Source: Combretum micranthum (taxonomy: Eukaryota; Streptophyta; Magnoliopsida; Myrtales; Combretaceae). From it: a stretch of DNA of 64,000 nucleotides. This document shows, piece by piece, positions 11,901-24,099 of the stretch. The notes beneath the pieces are model-generated. The model worked only from the letters and a program-made list of their open reading frames with translations. It ran no database searches and was not told the origin of the DNA. The position numbers were made by a program, and so were the translations under genes. Where the stretch lies: contig JAMXBD010000063.1 of NCBI GenBank assembly GCA_024138025.1, positions 1,984,001-2,048,000 on the forward strand, read 5' to 3'. Numbering within the stretch: position 1 is the stretch's first letter; every line of letters starts with the position of its first letter.

Positions 11901-14900
11901 TAAGCTAAATTCCAGGTAATAGCAATTAGTAACCTATATATGCTGGAACTTTAATGAAACGTATGGGACTCCTGGGCTTTGAAACTGAAAAAATGAAAAA
12001 TGAAGTTATTTGTTCTTTAAGATTTTGCTATCATACCATTTGCTAGCTGTTAACCGGGCATTTCATCTTTTCTATTCTATGTTATTAATTTTCCTACATT
12101 TATTTGAAATGTTAAACGGCGTGCTATATAAAAAATTTGCTCAAGATATACTTATATTGATGAATATTAATATAGAAATAAAAAAACAATCATAACTAAC
12201 ATATTTATAACATATATTCATAAATTGTTATAAAATCTAGGTATAGTGCCCAGTATTTTTGTATCATAATTTTATTACTGTATATTGATATTGAAAATTA
12301 ATAAGCTAGCTAAATTATGGTATAGTTCAGACTTCAGATCATGGATCATCAGTAGTATTTTTTATAAATTGTAAAATTTTGTAAGGAAAAGATTTTGAAT
12401 TTTAAATCTTGACTCCTAAATTTGTTCTTGGTTGAGGTTATTTGGTAGTTAAACAAATCTGTGCACATTGAGATGGTGAGAATGGTTATTCTTTGATAAT
12501 TTGCGTTGTCACTAATTAAGATCTTAAATATAAAATTTGATTTGAATAGAGTGATATATGTATGCATGCAATTCAAATATTACTGTACTAGTTTAATAAA
12601 AAAGATATAAAGCTTAACAAAAAAAAAAAAAGAAATATAAAGGGAGAACATGGAGATGAATTTCTGCCATCTCAATGAGCACGAATTTGTTGACTACAAT
12701 CAACTTAAACAAAACCAAATTCGGGGGTGAAGAGTCCAAAGAAAATTTCTTTACGAATTCCATTTTTACATCCATAAAACCTAACCCTGATGGTCACTGT
12801 CACTGGTTAGAACCAATTTTCAATAGTTAATTAATCTTCAGTATTTCATAAATTACCTTTTTTTTTATTAGTATTACTATTGAAAAAGATTAGTATGTTT
12901 TCATTTATATATTATAATACGTTGGTAATGTTTTTGTCATCAGATTGTGCCTACCAGAAAGGAACTTTATATCGTGTATGCAAAACTTCGTGAACACATA
13001 TAAAGCATTTGACTTTGAATACCGGAGTGTCTACCGCACCCAAATTAAAATAAAATAATTATAAATCGCAAAAGGTAATATTAATAAAAGTTACAAGTTG
13101 ATGGAAATTTCCAAGTTATAAATATATATTATATATACACATTTGTTGATGGTATATCACAGTTCTCGCAGATCTCTGTATCCCAGGATTTGGAATCCCA
13201 CGGCACGGTGCAGCATATTTGATGCGTTTGATTTTAATCTTTTCTTGATATACAAAAAAAATGCAATTACACGCTCTTTAATAAATTTTTAGCAGTCCAA
13301 ATTGCATTAAGTTTCTAAGGTATCTTAAGGCCTGTGTTTTTATGATTTTCTTAATTTTACACGGTCAGCTAGATAGCTAGGGTCGTCATGCAGCCTTCGT
13401 CAACTTTGACCGCACACTGTTTTGACCCATCGATACCACCACTTCTTTGAAGTTTGAGGGTAGTTGACTTTTATCAACAAATGCGCTGAAAATCATTTTT
13501 AAGAATATCATGAATATTGGGATTAAATTTTTCTAGAACATGCATTATTAGGTTTAATCTGTAATATTTTTCCGTGCAAATGCCAAATACCACGGGTTTA
13601 TAGATTTAATTGTACGTCTCTACATAGATTAGCTTAGCCCCAATGCAAAAAAAAATAAGACTTTAGAGAAATGCTTTCAAAGGTGAGTCAATACATTTGT
13701 TGTTAAACTGAAGAAAAGTACATAAAATGGATATTAATATGATTATCAGGAAGATCCTAGCAAATTGGAGCAAATAGGGTATGAATAAAAACATATAGTA
13801 AAAACAAATGAAAATATTATTAAATAAATAAAATAGTTAAATTTGCTGTATGTCATTGGTCAACTTTAAGCACCCACAAGTCAGCTATCATGCCTCATTC
13901 TAGTTGAATAGCTTTTTATTTATAAGCCTTATGCTAGATTTAAAACTCCTATAAATCACAATCCAAAGGTAATTTAATTGAAAAATTGAACTAGTTAGGA
14001 AAGACTATTAATCTAGTTTTCATTTAACATGTTGCAATCTCTTATCTCTCATATTTATTTAGGGCCCTACGTAATTCAATTGTTGTTTGTATATTTTGGT
14101 AAGTTAATTTTAATTTTCTTTTTTTTTTAATATACTAGAGCTACAAGGTGAATAGGGCTCATGATTCATTAATAATATTGTTATTTTTGGGAAGGTGGCA
14201 AGTTGGGGAGCATACCTATTGTCAAGGGACATAATAACAATGTCATTCGCACCAAGAGACACCCATGAGGCCCAAGTTCAATTTGCCCTTGAAAGAGGAG
14301 TCCCTGCTGTGATTGGAATCCTTGCTTCCAAAAGACTCCCTTACCCTTCTAGAGCCTTTGACATGGCTCATTGCTCTCGTTGCCTGATCCCTTGGGGCCA
14401 ATACGGTAAAATTTTTCAATCCCATATGTACTAAATGACTCATGACAAATCCAAACATACAAGGAAAATGTTTCATATAAATCTTGCCTTTTTTTTAATC
14501 TGTAAAAACTTAGTCTGATTGCAATTAGCATGCCATATAGCATTAGAAGCTACACTCCCCTATAGGATATTAATTTTGCTGACCAAGCAAAAGAATGTAT
14601 TTGTATAACGATTGCTGTCCATAATGCTTAAGCTTAATATATTTATTGAATTAATAAAAAAAAAAAATGGATGATCCAGATGGGGCATACTTAATGGAGG
14701 TGGATCGGGTGTTGCGGCCGGGGGGTTATTGGATCCTTTCAGGGCCACCAATCAATTGGGAGAGGCACTGGAAAGGGTGGGAGAGAACAGCTGAGGACTT
14801 GAAAGCAGAACAAAACGTGATTGAATCTATTGCAAAGAGTTTGTGTTGGAAGAAACTCAAACAAAAGGGTGATATTGCTATTTGGCGAAAACCTACTAAC

Positions 14901-17221
14901 CACATTCATTGTAAGATCAGTAGGAAAGTTTTCAAGATCCCCCCATTCTGCCCACCTCAAGATCCTGATAAGTCCTGGTAATCTCTCATTTGATCCTATG
15001 TATGACTTAATAGAATCTGAATAGAAGCAAAATCATGCGTTCATTATATATAAAAGAGGAGAAAATTTTATGAAACTTTGATTTCAACTAGAGCAAAACT
15101 AGATGAGAATTAAAGGTAAACCAGATCAAACCAAAAAAAAAGGTTTAGAAGCTAGTTTTTTTAAATTAAAGAAATCAATCATCTTACATGTTGGGCACCC
15201 ATGTTCCTTGTTATTTTTTTAGCAACTGGTATTGGATAGCTTAATATGCCGAATAATTGAATTTATGTACTCAGAATCCTATTTCTCTTTTGTACTCAGA
15301 GTCCTATTTCTCTTTCTTCCCTCATGATTTAGCAAAAAGAAACAACAAGAACATTCTTGCAGGAGTTTGTCGTCACTTTTTTAATTTGTAGATTTGGTGT
15401 GATCTGCTTATTGCTTGTTCTTTGAGTATCCCTTTTGAATGCAAGAGTAGATTCTCTCCTCTAGCAAGCAACTAGTCCTTTTGGAATGATACTCAAACCC
15501 ATGGAATGATAAAGGCAGCGGATGGAGGACAATGTCTTCTTTTGATAATTGGTTCCACAGCTGTTAGGAACTTAGGACTAGGACAGTGGTGATTTTGTCT
15601 ATTCATATGGCTGGATACAGAATATGTATATATACACATACATATGCATATATAGATAGATGGAAACTATTGTTCAAAACTTAGTGCATTAAGCTATATT
15701 CCTTGAATCTTTGGATTCATCCTGTTTCTTGAAGTAGAAATAGGATGGAGTTAGATCAAAATTCTAAAGCCCAAACTCACTTACTGCTTTGATCAACCAA
15801 AATTTAAACCAAACCACAAACTTAATTAACCTCGTTTAGTCTTATTTATATTGGGGTAAAAAATATTCTTTCAACTAAAATAATATTAACTTCTAAACAC
15901 AACCTGAAACTATCCTATATTTAAGCTCAATTTGGACTCAACTATGCTTGTGAGTTCAAGTCAAATATTATGACGATTAAGGTTCACCTGATAAATTACC
16001 TGAAATAATTTGAGTTCAAATTCAAGTTAATGTTTTGTTAAACTAGAGTTGCTTGCAAGTCTTTAATTCATGGACGCCCTTAGAACTAATTGGCTTTATC
16101 AGGTGGAACCGGCAAGGGAAAAAATCAGCTTCCATAATTGTGCAAGCAATTCTATCTTGCACTAAGTTTTGTGTTCTGAAACATAGAATTCTGTTAGAAA
16201 ACTTTCAAGCCAGGCTAAAAGGTTTCCTACTTAATTTCCACCAGGTACACCCCAATGGAAACATGTCTAACTCCACTTCCTGAAGTGTCAGACCTTAAGG
16301 AAGTTGCAGGAGGGTCTCTAGCAAAATGGCCAGAACGATTAACATCTGTGCCTCCTAGAATTAGTAGTAGAAGTTTGGAAGGGATAACAGCTGAGACATT
16401 CAGAGAGGACACAGAGCTATGGAAGATTCGAGTGGCCTACTACAAGAAATTGGACCATCAGCTAGCAGAAAGGGGCAGATACCGCAACTTGTTGGATATG
16501 AGCTCTTACTTGGGAGGTTTTGCAGCTGCATTGGTTGATGATTCAGTGTGGACAATGAATACTGTACCTGTTGAGTCTAGAGTCGACACTCTAGGAGTCA
16601 TATATGAGCGAGGATTGATTGGAACTTACCAAAGCTGGTATTGCATTCTTGCCTACACATTTTAGATGATTTTTACTCCTTTGATGATTCCAATATAATT
16701 AGAATATGTCAACATATGCTAGCATTTTTGCATTCGATGTTGAGATGAATAACCATTTCACTTGAAAAAGCAACTCGGTCTGAGCTTCCTCAAATCAATG
16801 TTAGCTGACATAACATCTTGCAGGTGTGAAGCCATGTCTACATATCCAAGAACTTACGATTTTATTCATGCTGATTCAGTTTTCACACTTTACAAGGATA
16901 GGTGAGAATTTGATTTGATCTGCTATAGATGCTTCCAGATTATGGTCTCACAGTTTTGATGACAACTTTAGTACTCCTGGCAGGTGTGAAATGGATGACA
17001 TTCTCCTGGAAATGGATAGGATATTAAGGCCTCAGGGAAGTATAATTTTCCGGGACGATGTTGATTTGGTGGTGAATATTAAGAACATCCTTGATGCAAT
17101 GCAATATGAAAGTAGAATAGAAGATCATGAGAAGGGGCCTCATGAGAGGCAGAAGATTCTGTTGGCAGTGAAACAATACTGGACCGCACCGGCACCTACA
17201 AAAGGAAAGGGAACTTCTTAG
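8955..17221 (+). CDS. Probable methyltransferase, PMT15/16-like (pectin-type PMT family)
   Basis: Six exons: 8955-9628, 14195-14405, 14680-14977, 16245-16637, 16824-16901, 16984-17221, all with GT-AG borders and agreeing phases. The product is about 630 aa, the usual family length. Residues 1-20 are basic, followed by one membrane span (about 21-40) ending GIWQ, a type II Golgi topology. The lumenal part has TPCED (105-109), RERHCP (124-129), FPGGGTMF, the SAM-binding DTGCG (221-225), [21 protein letters not shown] and a second MDRILRP block near the C-terminus. Family knowledge: SAM-dependent methyltransferases of the QUA2/QUA3 group, thought to methyl-esterify homogalacturonan. The frame breaks once near 9340, just after RERHC: one base of a Pro codon is missing and the downstream frame continues as [14 protein letters not shown]. 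This is a real frameshift or a sequence error. PMT15/16 placement rests on overall resemblance. Convergent with the UBX gene, 536 bp apart. Confidence 0.88.
11607..11829 (+). mobile_element. MITE, same family as 37992-38219
   Basis: Aligns over its length with the better-preserved copy at 37992-38219. Shared blocks are CTGTTTGGAT at the left, AAAATGATATGT(A/G)TAAATATAT in the centre and CTATTTCTTGATAAATAATTT further right. The right end reads AAAACAAACGCAC, a decayed inverted repeat. It lies in intron 1 of the PMT15-like gene. Ends are approximate. Confidence 0.6.
11854..11891 (+). repeat. G-rich tract, potential G-quadruplex
   Basis: Consecutive G runs of six or more broken by single A, T or C bases, on the coding strand of intron 1. 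At least four runs of three or more Gs meet the usual pattern for a G-quadruplex. The exact count of Gs in such a run is unreliable in sequence data. Confidence 0.7.
14978..16244 (+). other. Intron 3 of the PMT15-like gene (1.3 kb)
   Basis: Donor GTAATC follows the first two bases of a Trp codon, and the acceptor CCACCAG precedes the last base at 16245. It contains a 25-bp tandem duplication at 15266-15315 and otherwise AT-rich sequence. Confidence 0.75.
15266..15315 (+). repeat. 25-bp tandem duplication
   Basis: TGTACTCAGAATCCTATTTC plus five bases is repeated once with a single A/G difference (15266-15290 and 15291-15315), inside intron 3 of the PMT15-like gene. Confidence 0.85.
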
Positions 17222-17757
17222 AGCTTTCCTTCGAATAGCAGTTTCCTTTTCATTTTGTGTTATTATTGTTTTGTGTTTTACCATTATTCTTTGAGGGTTG
17301 ATTCTTTTATTGCTCATTCCTAGGAAATTATCCCTGTAAAACTAGTAAATGCTGACTGCTTATTTTATAGAGATGATGAAAAACCTCTGCAATCTCCTTA
17401 AGTACATAGCCGAAAAGGCTGCAAAACATTTTGTTCTACTGTTTCTTGACTCGAGGACTCCAGAAATGAATTTCAGCTAAGACTTCTGCCTTTGGAAACG
17501 ATAAAGACATGATATAGCAATACTAAGACGTTGGGCCAACTATCTAGAATTTTCATATAAGGATTGTAGCAAAAAAAGGAAGGCATGAAGGAAACTAACT
17601 GCATCATACAACATTATCGCCAAGTAATCCACATGTTTCTGTATTTACAACTCAACTGCTGGTGATGAGTCCTCAGAAGGATCTTCTATACACACAAATA
17701 AAGACCAAGATGCATGTCGAGCAAAACACAAGATTCCAAAATATTCGGATTAATATT
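17222..17757. other. Intergenic region between convergent genes
   Basis: 536 bp between the stop codons of the PMT15-like gene (+) and the UBX gene (-). It must hold both 3' untranslated regions and polyadenylation sites, which may overlap. No repeat or gene was seen. Confidence 0.6.
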
Positions 17758-20700
17758 TTAATTCTGGTAAATTGGCTCCAGAAACAGTGCTGCATGTTTG
17801 CCAGTCAAGCCCAATTCCATAAAACTTTGGCACATGTCCTCGTCGCTAAACGCTTCGCGGGGGTATGGCCTTATCTGTTCATTACACAAGCCAGCAATCA
17901 GTCATAGGGGGGAAAATTTTGACAACTACTGCAACAAAGCGCTGTTCAACTAGATTGAAATTAGCTGCCCATGTTTTTTATCTATGGCTATCTGCCTAGG
18001 TCCATTACATTGTTGCCTAATATCTACTTTTTCTATACCATGAAGTTTGCATTAGAGTACCACAGAAAAGTTAGTTATGCTACCCAGATATATTTCACAA
18101 TGACAAAAGATTTGATCTTATTCTAAAGATACCAACTTCCACAGTTAAGACATCTGATAAAGAGAAAGCACCAAAGAAAAACCCGACCTTGCTTTGACAT
18201 TATAATTATGAAGCACATTCCATTTAATTGAATTACAAGAGCTGAACATAGTATGCCTAGAATAATTAGTAAAGCAAAAGCAGCAGATGTGACTGAACTA
18301 AAACTCACCAGTCTGTAACTTCCAGGTTTTGCCCATCCACCACCATCAATAAAGTCGTAGAGAGACTGACAAATAGAAAGGTAGTTGTTAGTGGTAATTA
18401 TGACAAGAAAACAAAGAGAGAAAATAGCACATCCAGAAAACACCTGAAGTTTATTAGACATAAGAAAGCGACGACCATAGCGACTGCCATCTGGCATTCG
18501 GACAACAAGAGCTATTGCATCTGTATCATCTACTGGTGGTTCTGGTGGCAGTGATGCTCCTGACACCAACTTTTCACACGATTCCTGTAATCAATGAGAA
18601 TCAGGAGACATACATGCATACATATATATATAGAAAACGCTTGGTATAAGTCAGGACTAACCAGACAGTAGATATATGATGCAAAGATATTCTTTAAAGA
18701 CAAACTGGAAGTCCATGTTAATTCAATCAAAATGGAGGTTATCTTAAGATCAACTAATTCTAGTAGAGGACCTAATTTGTTAAATATTGATTATGAGATA
18801 CAGAGTATAACATTCATCATCTAACAGCAAGCAATTACCATTCAACTGATCGAATCATATTTAAAAATTGGGAATGTCTCACTTCAATATTAATACACAT
18901 TGGTGGTGCAATAGCCATTTTGAACTGAAATGAGTCAATTTGATTCTGGTTACAATTTCATATGAACAATCATTTTGGTGCATACAATTTTTATCAAAAG
19001 TTTTGAATATTTATTCATAACGCTGAAAAAAATTGTTCATGCCTAGCTTTAAACTACGCAACATTTTTTCTTCTACTTTCTTTTTTTAATCAAAAAACTA
19101 TGCAGCATTTCTAAAAATAATCTTCATGCATTTTTTCCAATTTATAAAGGAATGGACGAATTCTGTTGGAAAAACCACCGTATTAAAAATTTTATATAAA
19201 AGGATCTTTATAATTTAATGAATGTGTAAGTGAAGTCCTTATTAGACAGTTTGAATTGAAATCAAAAGGGAAAACGATAAAAACATGACCGGTATTTAGC
19301 CTTTTTGCAAACATAACCTGTGCTTCTTCTAACAAGGAACAACCCATATTTCTTCAGCATGTGTTGATACTAGTCAAGAGTTTAATACAGTAATATTATA
19401 ATATAAAAAAAAATACCAATAAGATATAACCCTTGATCCACTTCGAAGGCCACCCCAAGGCTTGGGAAGAGCCAGCCACCACATTGGGAGGAATTGCAAG
19501 GTGGCCGGCCAAGTGGGTTTTGTAGTGGTCATCTACCCCAAATTGGTGGATTTTACTAAGCACAATGAAAACTAAGGGGGGAAAAAATAAGACCTCAAAA
19601 CATGCATAATCAAGTCACACAACTTAATGGGATTTCAGGTGCTCTTTCATTCAGTTTTTGAGGTGGTGGGCGGCCATCTAGGTTTAAGGGGGCTGGGAAA
19701 CCCCCATAAGGTGCTGGTTAGCCACATACTACAATGGGCTAGTCACAATCCATCATATTGACTAGGCGTGCCACCCACCACCTTGGTGGGTTTACATAGT
19801 GGGTAGCCATGAAACACCATGGGTAGGACGCAACCAACCACTCCAAATCCACTAGCTTAAACATCTTAGGGTGGCCATCTAAGTGGGTTGAGTTTTATAT
19901 CCAATTGGTTATTTTATATATTCTGCAATTTTTTCTCTTTTTATCCTATTTTCTGTAATATTTAATTATTATCATTATTCTATTTAATTAAATTTGTTAA
20001 ATGATATTATTTTATTACATTATTTATTGTGAACCAATTACGCACATATCACTTGACAAGCATTAAAGTTAACACAAAGTGAAGAAGGACAAGTTATGTA
20101 TATGTCAAGACAAAAAATACAGGTGATGAGTTTTCAAAAGGTCAAAACACAAGTCATGTTTTCATAATCTTCCTAAAATAGTAAAATATAGTTAGTCTTG
20201 GCAACATCACTAGGTATCAGTTTGTCCAAACTCTGTATATTACTTTTCAGTAGCGTAATGTAATTTAAAAACATTAGAAATTTTAGAGCCGCAAGTTGAT
20301 AGTATACAAAAAGAAATGACAAATTGGAATTTCTTCACTTCAAATTTTACTGACCACAACAGTACCAAGCCACAGTGATTATTCTCATCATTTGCTGATA
20401 CTTTTAGCATTATATGAAAGTAGGCATTGTGCTGATATGGTAAAAAAGTAGAAGCTTCAAAGTTAGGACTCTTAATACATAGTGGTTCAGAACTGTGAAC
20501 TAAATCAGAGATATTGATGATGATGTAGTTTCTGAGTAATCTAACCAAAATATGCATATGGATGTATATATATATTTGAATGAAAGAAGTTTCTGAGCAA
20601 CTGTGTCGAAGAAAGCCAGGCATCACAATGCCAAGAAAACATTTTATGAACATGACAAGGTGCTTATCACATTTAAAAAAAAATATATTACCTTTGATCC

Positions 20701-23320
20701 ATCATCTCTAGTTTCACCTGTCTTTTCGTTTGAAGCGCTGGTTTGCAAATCATGATTCATCTCTTGCTCATGCTCTGCTTTCTCTCTTTCTGCAGTCTGT
20801 TTGTAAATCCACAATGTAAGTTGAAAGACTCAAACACAGAACATCCTATGAGTAGCCCAGTGATTAAGAGGCAGGATTTGGTGCACCAAGTTTAGGTGTC
20901 AAGTTTGAAACCAGACTTGAGCAGAAAATCCCTCTAATGAGAGTGGTCTCTAGGGCTAGGTCATCCCACAGATGTGGCAAACGCAAGAGATGGGCAAGTG
21001 CACCATAATAGAGAGAGAGGAAATTCTAACCATCAATGACAATGAAATCGCAAGATCGAGGTCATAATCTTCAAGGTTGTTTTCCTCTTGCTGAAGCCTA
21101 TGGCCAGATGCACCCTGCATCAAATGTATGCCTGATATTTAATGGCCACTTTCAAGGTTATTGGAAATGCACGTCAAACCCTGTTAAAGAAAATCTAGTA
21201 CCCTTGTTGAAGGAATGTGTGCAAATATCAAGATTTACACTAATTTGGAATCTCATATCATAGACCCCATGCTAACAACAGAGCTGATACACTGGTGAGG
21301 ATAATAGTCTACTTATCCTGGTTACAGCAAGCTTGAGCATAGAATGAATAACTTGTTCTTGTGTGAACTAGATTTGAATTTTCATGAAATAACTCACCCT
21401 GAGATCCCGCTTTGATGCCTCAATAGCAGCTTGAAGCATTTCTTCTTCTGAATGATTGGTGTATGGGTGAACGCTGCTCTGTTCAACAGGAATGCCTGTA
21501 TACAATTCCATTCCTCTGGGACCTGGGGTGGTGTGCCCCATTCCCGAATAATAGGGCTGCTCAAAACCAGTTGCATATTGTGAAGGAGAAGCAACAGGTG
21601 AGTGATTGCCAAAAGCAGAAAGACCAATCCGATTGAGAAAATTCCTTCTGTAGGTAGGGTCAAGAAGAGATGATGGCTTGAAGCTTCTAACAGCAGAGAG
21701 TAAAGGTAGAAGTCCACGGTTCCCAACAGGAGTCTGATTATTTGCTCGCGCAAAGTTTTCATGGGGAATGTTTGCAGAAGTTGGATCAGCTCTGCCCAAG
21801 GATGATAGAAGGAATATTGAGAACTGAAATATATCAAAAGCCAGAAATTTGAAGCAAAACACAGATCATAGACTCAGCATACACATGGTAGAATCCTTCA
21901 GCAAAATGTGCATTCACGGCCTCATTGAGGTTCCCTCCATATTCCTGGGAAAACCCAAACTATATATGAGACACGTGAAATTTTAGCATCGCTTGAGACA
22001 TGGGACTGCACGAACACAATCACATTATTACAATGGTAAGCACAGAGGAATAATCATGTGCTCTCAGTAATGTAGACATTCCCATAATGCATTACCAATA
22101 ATAAAGGTTCAGATTTGTCACCTAGCTTCCGTTAGGTTTAAGCCTTAAAATTTGAAATATTATTCACAGGGAAGAAAGCATCTTGGTACGAAACCATCAT
22201 CCTTGGAGGGAGATGATAAGAGGACACAGATGACATGATATGACGGTGAATCCTCATGGCTTTCAAACGAACCAGCAAGTCAGAATGGACCACTTAATAG
22301 ATAGAGAGAAAATACAGATCAGGCAAAAGGCCTATATAACAAACAGAACTGAATTATGCTTCATAGTATCTATTTTAACAACCCCAACAAAATCTTTCAC
22401 ACAATAGTACATGGTTAATAAGAACGTGGCTACCCACAAACATCTCTGTCATTTAGATGAACAATATAAGCTTTGAATTGCTTAGGCCCATATGTCTTCT
22501 AATAACACAGAGCTCTAGGCCCAATTCCAGGGCATCCAATTCTTTGTTATTTTGTAATGATTTAGCAAAAGAGCAACAAGAGAAAGAGAGACAAAGAAAA
22601 AGCCTTATAAGTACATGAGGGAAAGCAAAATCAAAATTAGAAATATCAAGGAGCAGGAATCCAAAAGCATCTTTTTAAATGCTTTGCCATCTGCTTTGAA
22701 GCAATTTCATTAATATAGTAACTTCTGAGCGATTGGAAATGCACTCAAACAAGGTTAAAATTGCATATTATGCAGTCAAGTATAGCAAATAAATAGTGAA
22801 ATGGAACCGAATTTATATGCCATTTCTGAAAGACCACTAACAATCATCCACATGGAAACGTACACGTGATAGAAATCTTGACAAACCAAAATGAAGGAAA
22901 ACTTGTAATGCATAAGAATTCTTATCAAGCTGTCTTGGAGATTGGGCATTCATCATCAAAACCTAAGCTTATTACAAGTATCAGGTACGACAATGATACA
23001 AAGGTAAGGTCGAAAATGATTGGCAGGATAGAATATTCAAAAAGCAGCAAATTAAGTAGGGAATAGAAAAAATCTGTCCAGATCCAGCTTACCCCTTGCC
23101 TCAAATTAGCACAACAATGCAAGTGCAAAGCTAAAAAAAATGGAAGCAACACAAAGAGACCTCATTAAAAAATAAATAAATAAAAGATCATCGAGCAAAA
23201 TTGTGGATAGGATAGGATAGGGTGGTGTTGAGTTACCTCCAGTTTGCGAAGGGCGATTGATTCAGAGGCGCCGGTGATGCTCATGAAGGTGTCAACAGCC
23301 TCTCTCGTCGGTGTTGCCAT
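17758..23320 (-). CDS. Plant UBX domain-containing protein with UBA-like, UIM and UBX parts
   Basis: Seven exons on the minus strand: 23320-23237, 21944-21885, 21791-21398, 20796-20692, 18584-18444, 18365-18309, 17874-17758; about 320 aa. The N-terminus [20 protein letters not shown] through [12 protein letters not shown] is a UBA-like fold as in Arabidopsis PUX8/SAY1-type proteins. [16 protein letters not shown] in exon 3 fits a ubiquitin-interacting motif. Exons 5-7 form the UBX domain ([34 protein letters not shown]...ALFLE). The YPR loop is at the position known to contact CDC48/p97. Inferred role: adaptor handing ubiquitinated clients to CDC48 in cytosol or nucleus. Most borders are GT-AG in phase, but exon 2 (60 bp) does not join exon 3 in frame. 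A 2-bp loss in the GG run near 21892 would restore the usual AEGD; an acceptor further upstream (near 21825) is the alternative. The protein is shorter than PUX8. Confidence 0.83.
18585..20691 (-). other. Intron 4 of the UBX gene (2.1 kb), transposon-bearing
   Basis: Holds a TIR element at about 19268-20173 with a GC-rich core. The remaining sequence is AT-rich with no reading frame of interest. Confidence 0.7.
19268..20173. mobile_element. TIR DNA transposon with GGTGGCC-rich core
   Basis: Outer arms of about 50 bp are inverted copies. Left, near 19280, reads AAAACATGACCGGTATTT; right, read on the minus strand from about 20165, gives AAAACATGACTTGTGTTT, followed in both by CCTTTT. The core (about 19440-19890) is much richer in G+C than the flanks and contains many partly inverted GGTGGCC/GGCCACC units. 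The arms resemble the element at 53907-54308, which has a 9-bp target duplication. No exact target duplication was found for this copy, so the ends are approximate. Confidence 0.55.
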
Positions 23321-23370
23321 TCTCTCCACTCCACTTAGTACCAGAGAGAGAGAGAGAGAGAGAGAGAGGT
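23321..23370 (-). promoter_or_regulatory. (TC)n tract in the UBX gene 5' leader
   Basis: A (GA)13 run at 23343-23368 reads (TC)n on the coding strand, 23 bp upstream of the UBX start codon. Such pyrimidine repeats are common in plant core promoters and leaders. Any regulatory effect is inference. Confidence 0.45.
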
Positions 23371-23599
23371 TTACTTTACTTCATTTATTTCCAGCTTTGG
23401 ATTCCTGAATCTTTTGGCCTTTTTTCTGCGGGTGTTGAATAAGCTGCTCAGTGCATTTGCCATGTCTGTCACCGCACCCACACAAGGAAAAGAGACCGCT
23501 GTCTGTCTGTGTCACACCGATTCTGTTTTGTCCTTTTTCCACCTGTACTATTGTTATTATTATTATTTTTTTTTTAACCAATTGAAGGTAAGAAGCATC

Positions 23600-24060
23600 T
23601 GATGCGGGTGATTATTATTATTAGTTTAAAAAAAGCATAAAAAGAAAAAGGTTTTTAACATTTTTAAAATATATTTATATAACTGTGAAGGTTTTTATTT
23701 ATTTATTTTCCTCCTTTCACTTTAACAAATGCCCTTCATAGTTAAAACTTCTTTTTCCTAAATCAGAATGATTAGGTCATGTGGATTTAAATGATTTCGA
23801 TTTGTCTCTTTTTAACTAAATGTGTAAGAAAAGTATATAATAGTAATTTTTAGTTGGCATTCTCAAGGTATTCAAATAACCGAAAATCATTGTTTACCAA
23901 AAATTGAACCCTTTACATGGATATCATTTAACATAAATTTGTTAAACTCTTGGGATCCTTTCAATCTAGGTTTTAACAAACAACAGTTATCTAGACTTGT
24001 CCAATTATTATTGGATAGAGCTTAGGCCAATCATGCATGGTATACTCTCTTATTAGAGTA
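23600..24060. other. AT-rich spacer upstream of the UBX gene
   Basis: Spacer between the UBX promoter area and the decayed LINE. No gene or transposon end was recognised. Confidence 0.5.
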
Positions 24061-24099
24061 AAAAAAATTTCATCTCCTTAAATGGCCATCAGATCATTG

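Larger units (their letters stand above)
9629..14194 (+). other. Intron 1 of the PMT15-like gene (4.6 kb)
   Basis: Runs from donor GTACGT after the Gly of DTGCG to an acceptor ending GGGAAG at 14194. It is AT-rich with (AT)n at about 9881-9899 and 11406-11424, a G-rich tract at 11854-11891 and a MITE at about 11607-11829. No nested gene was seen. Confidence 0.75.

Noticed and set aside
8955..17221. Calling the PMT15-like gene a pseudogene
   Set aside because: A single 1-bp discrepancy in an otherwise intact six-exon gene, with similar losses in neighbouring genes, fits sequence error better.
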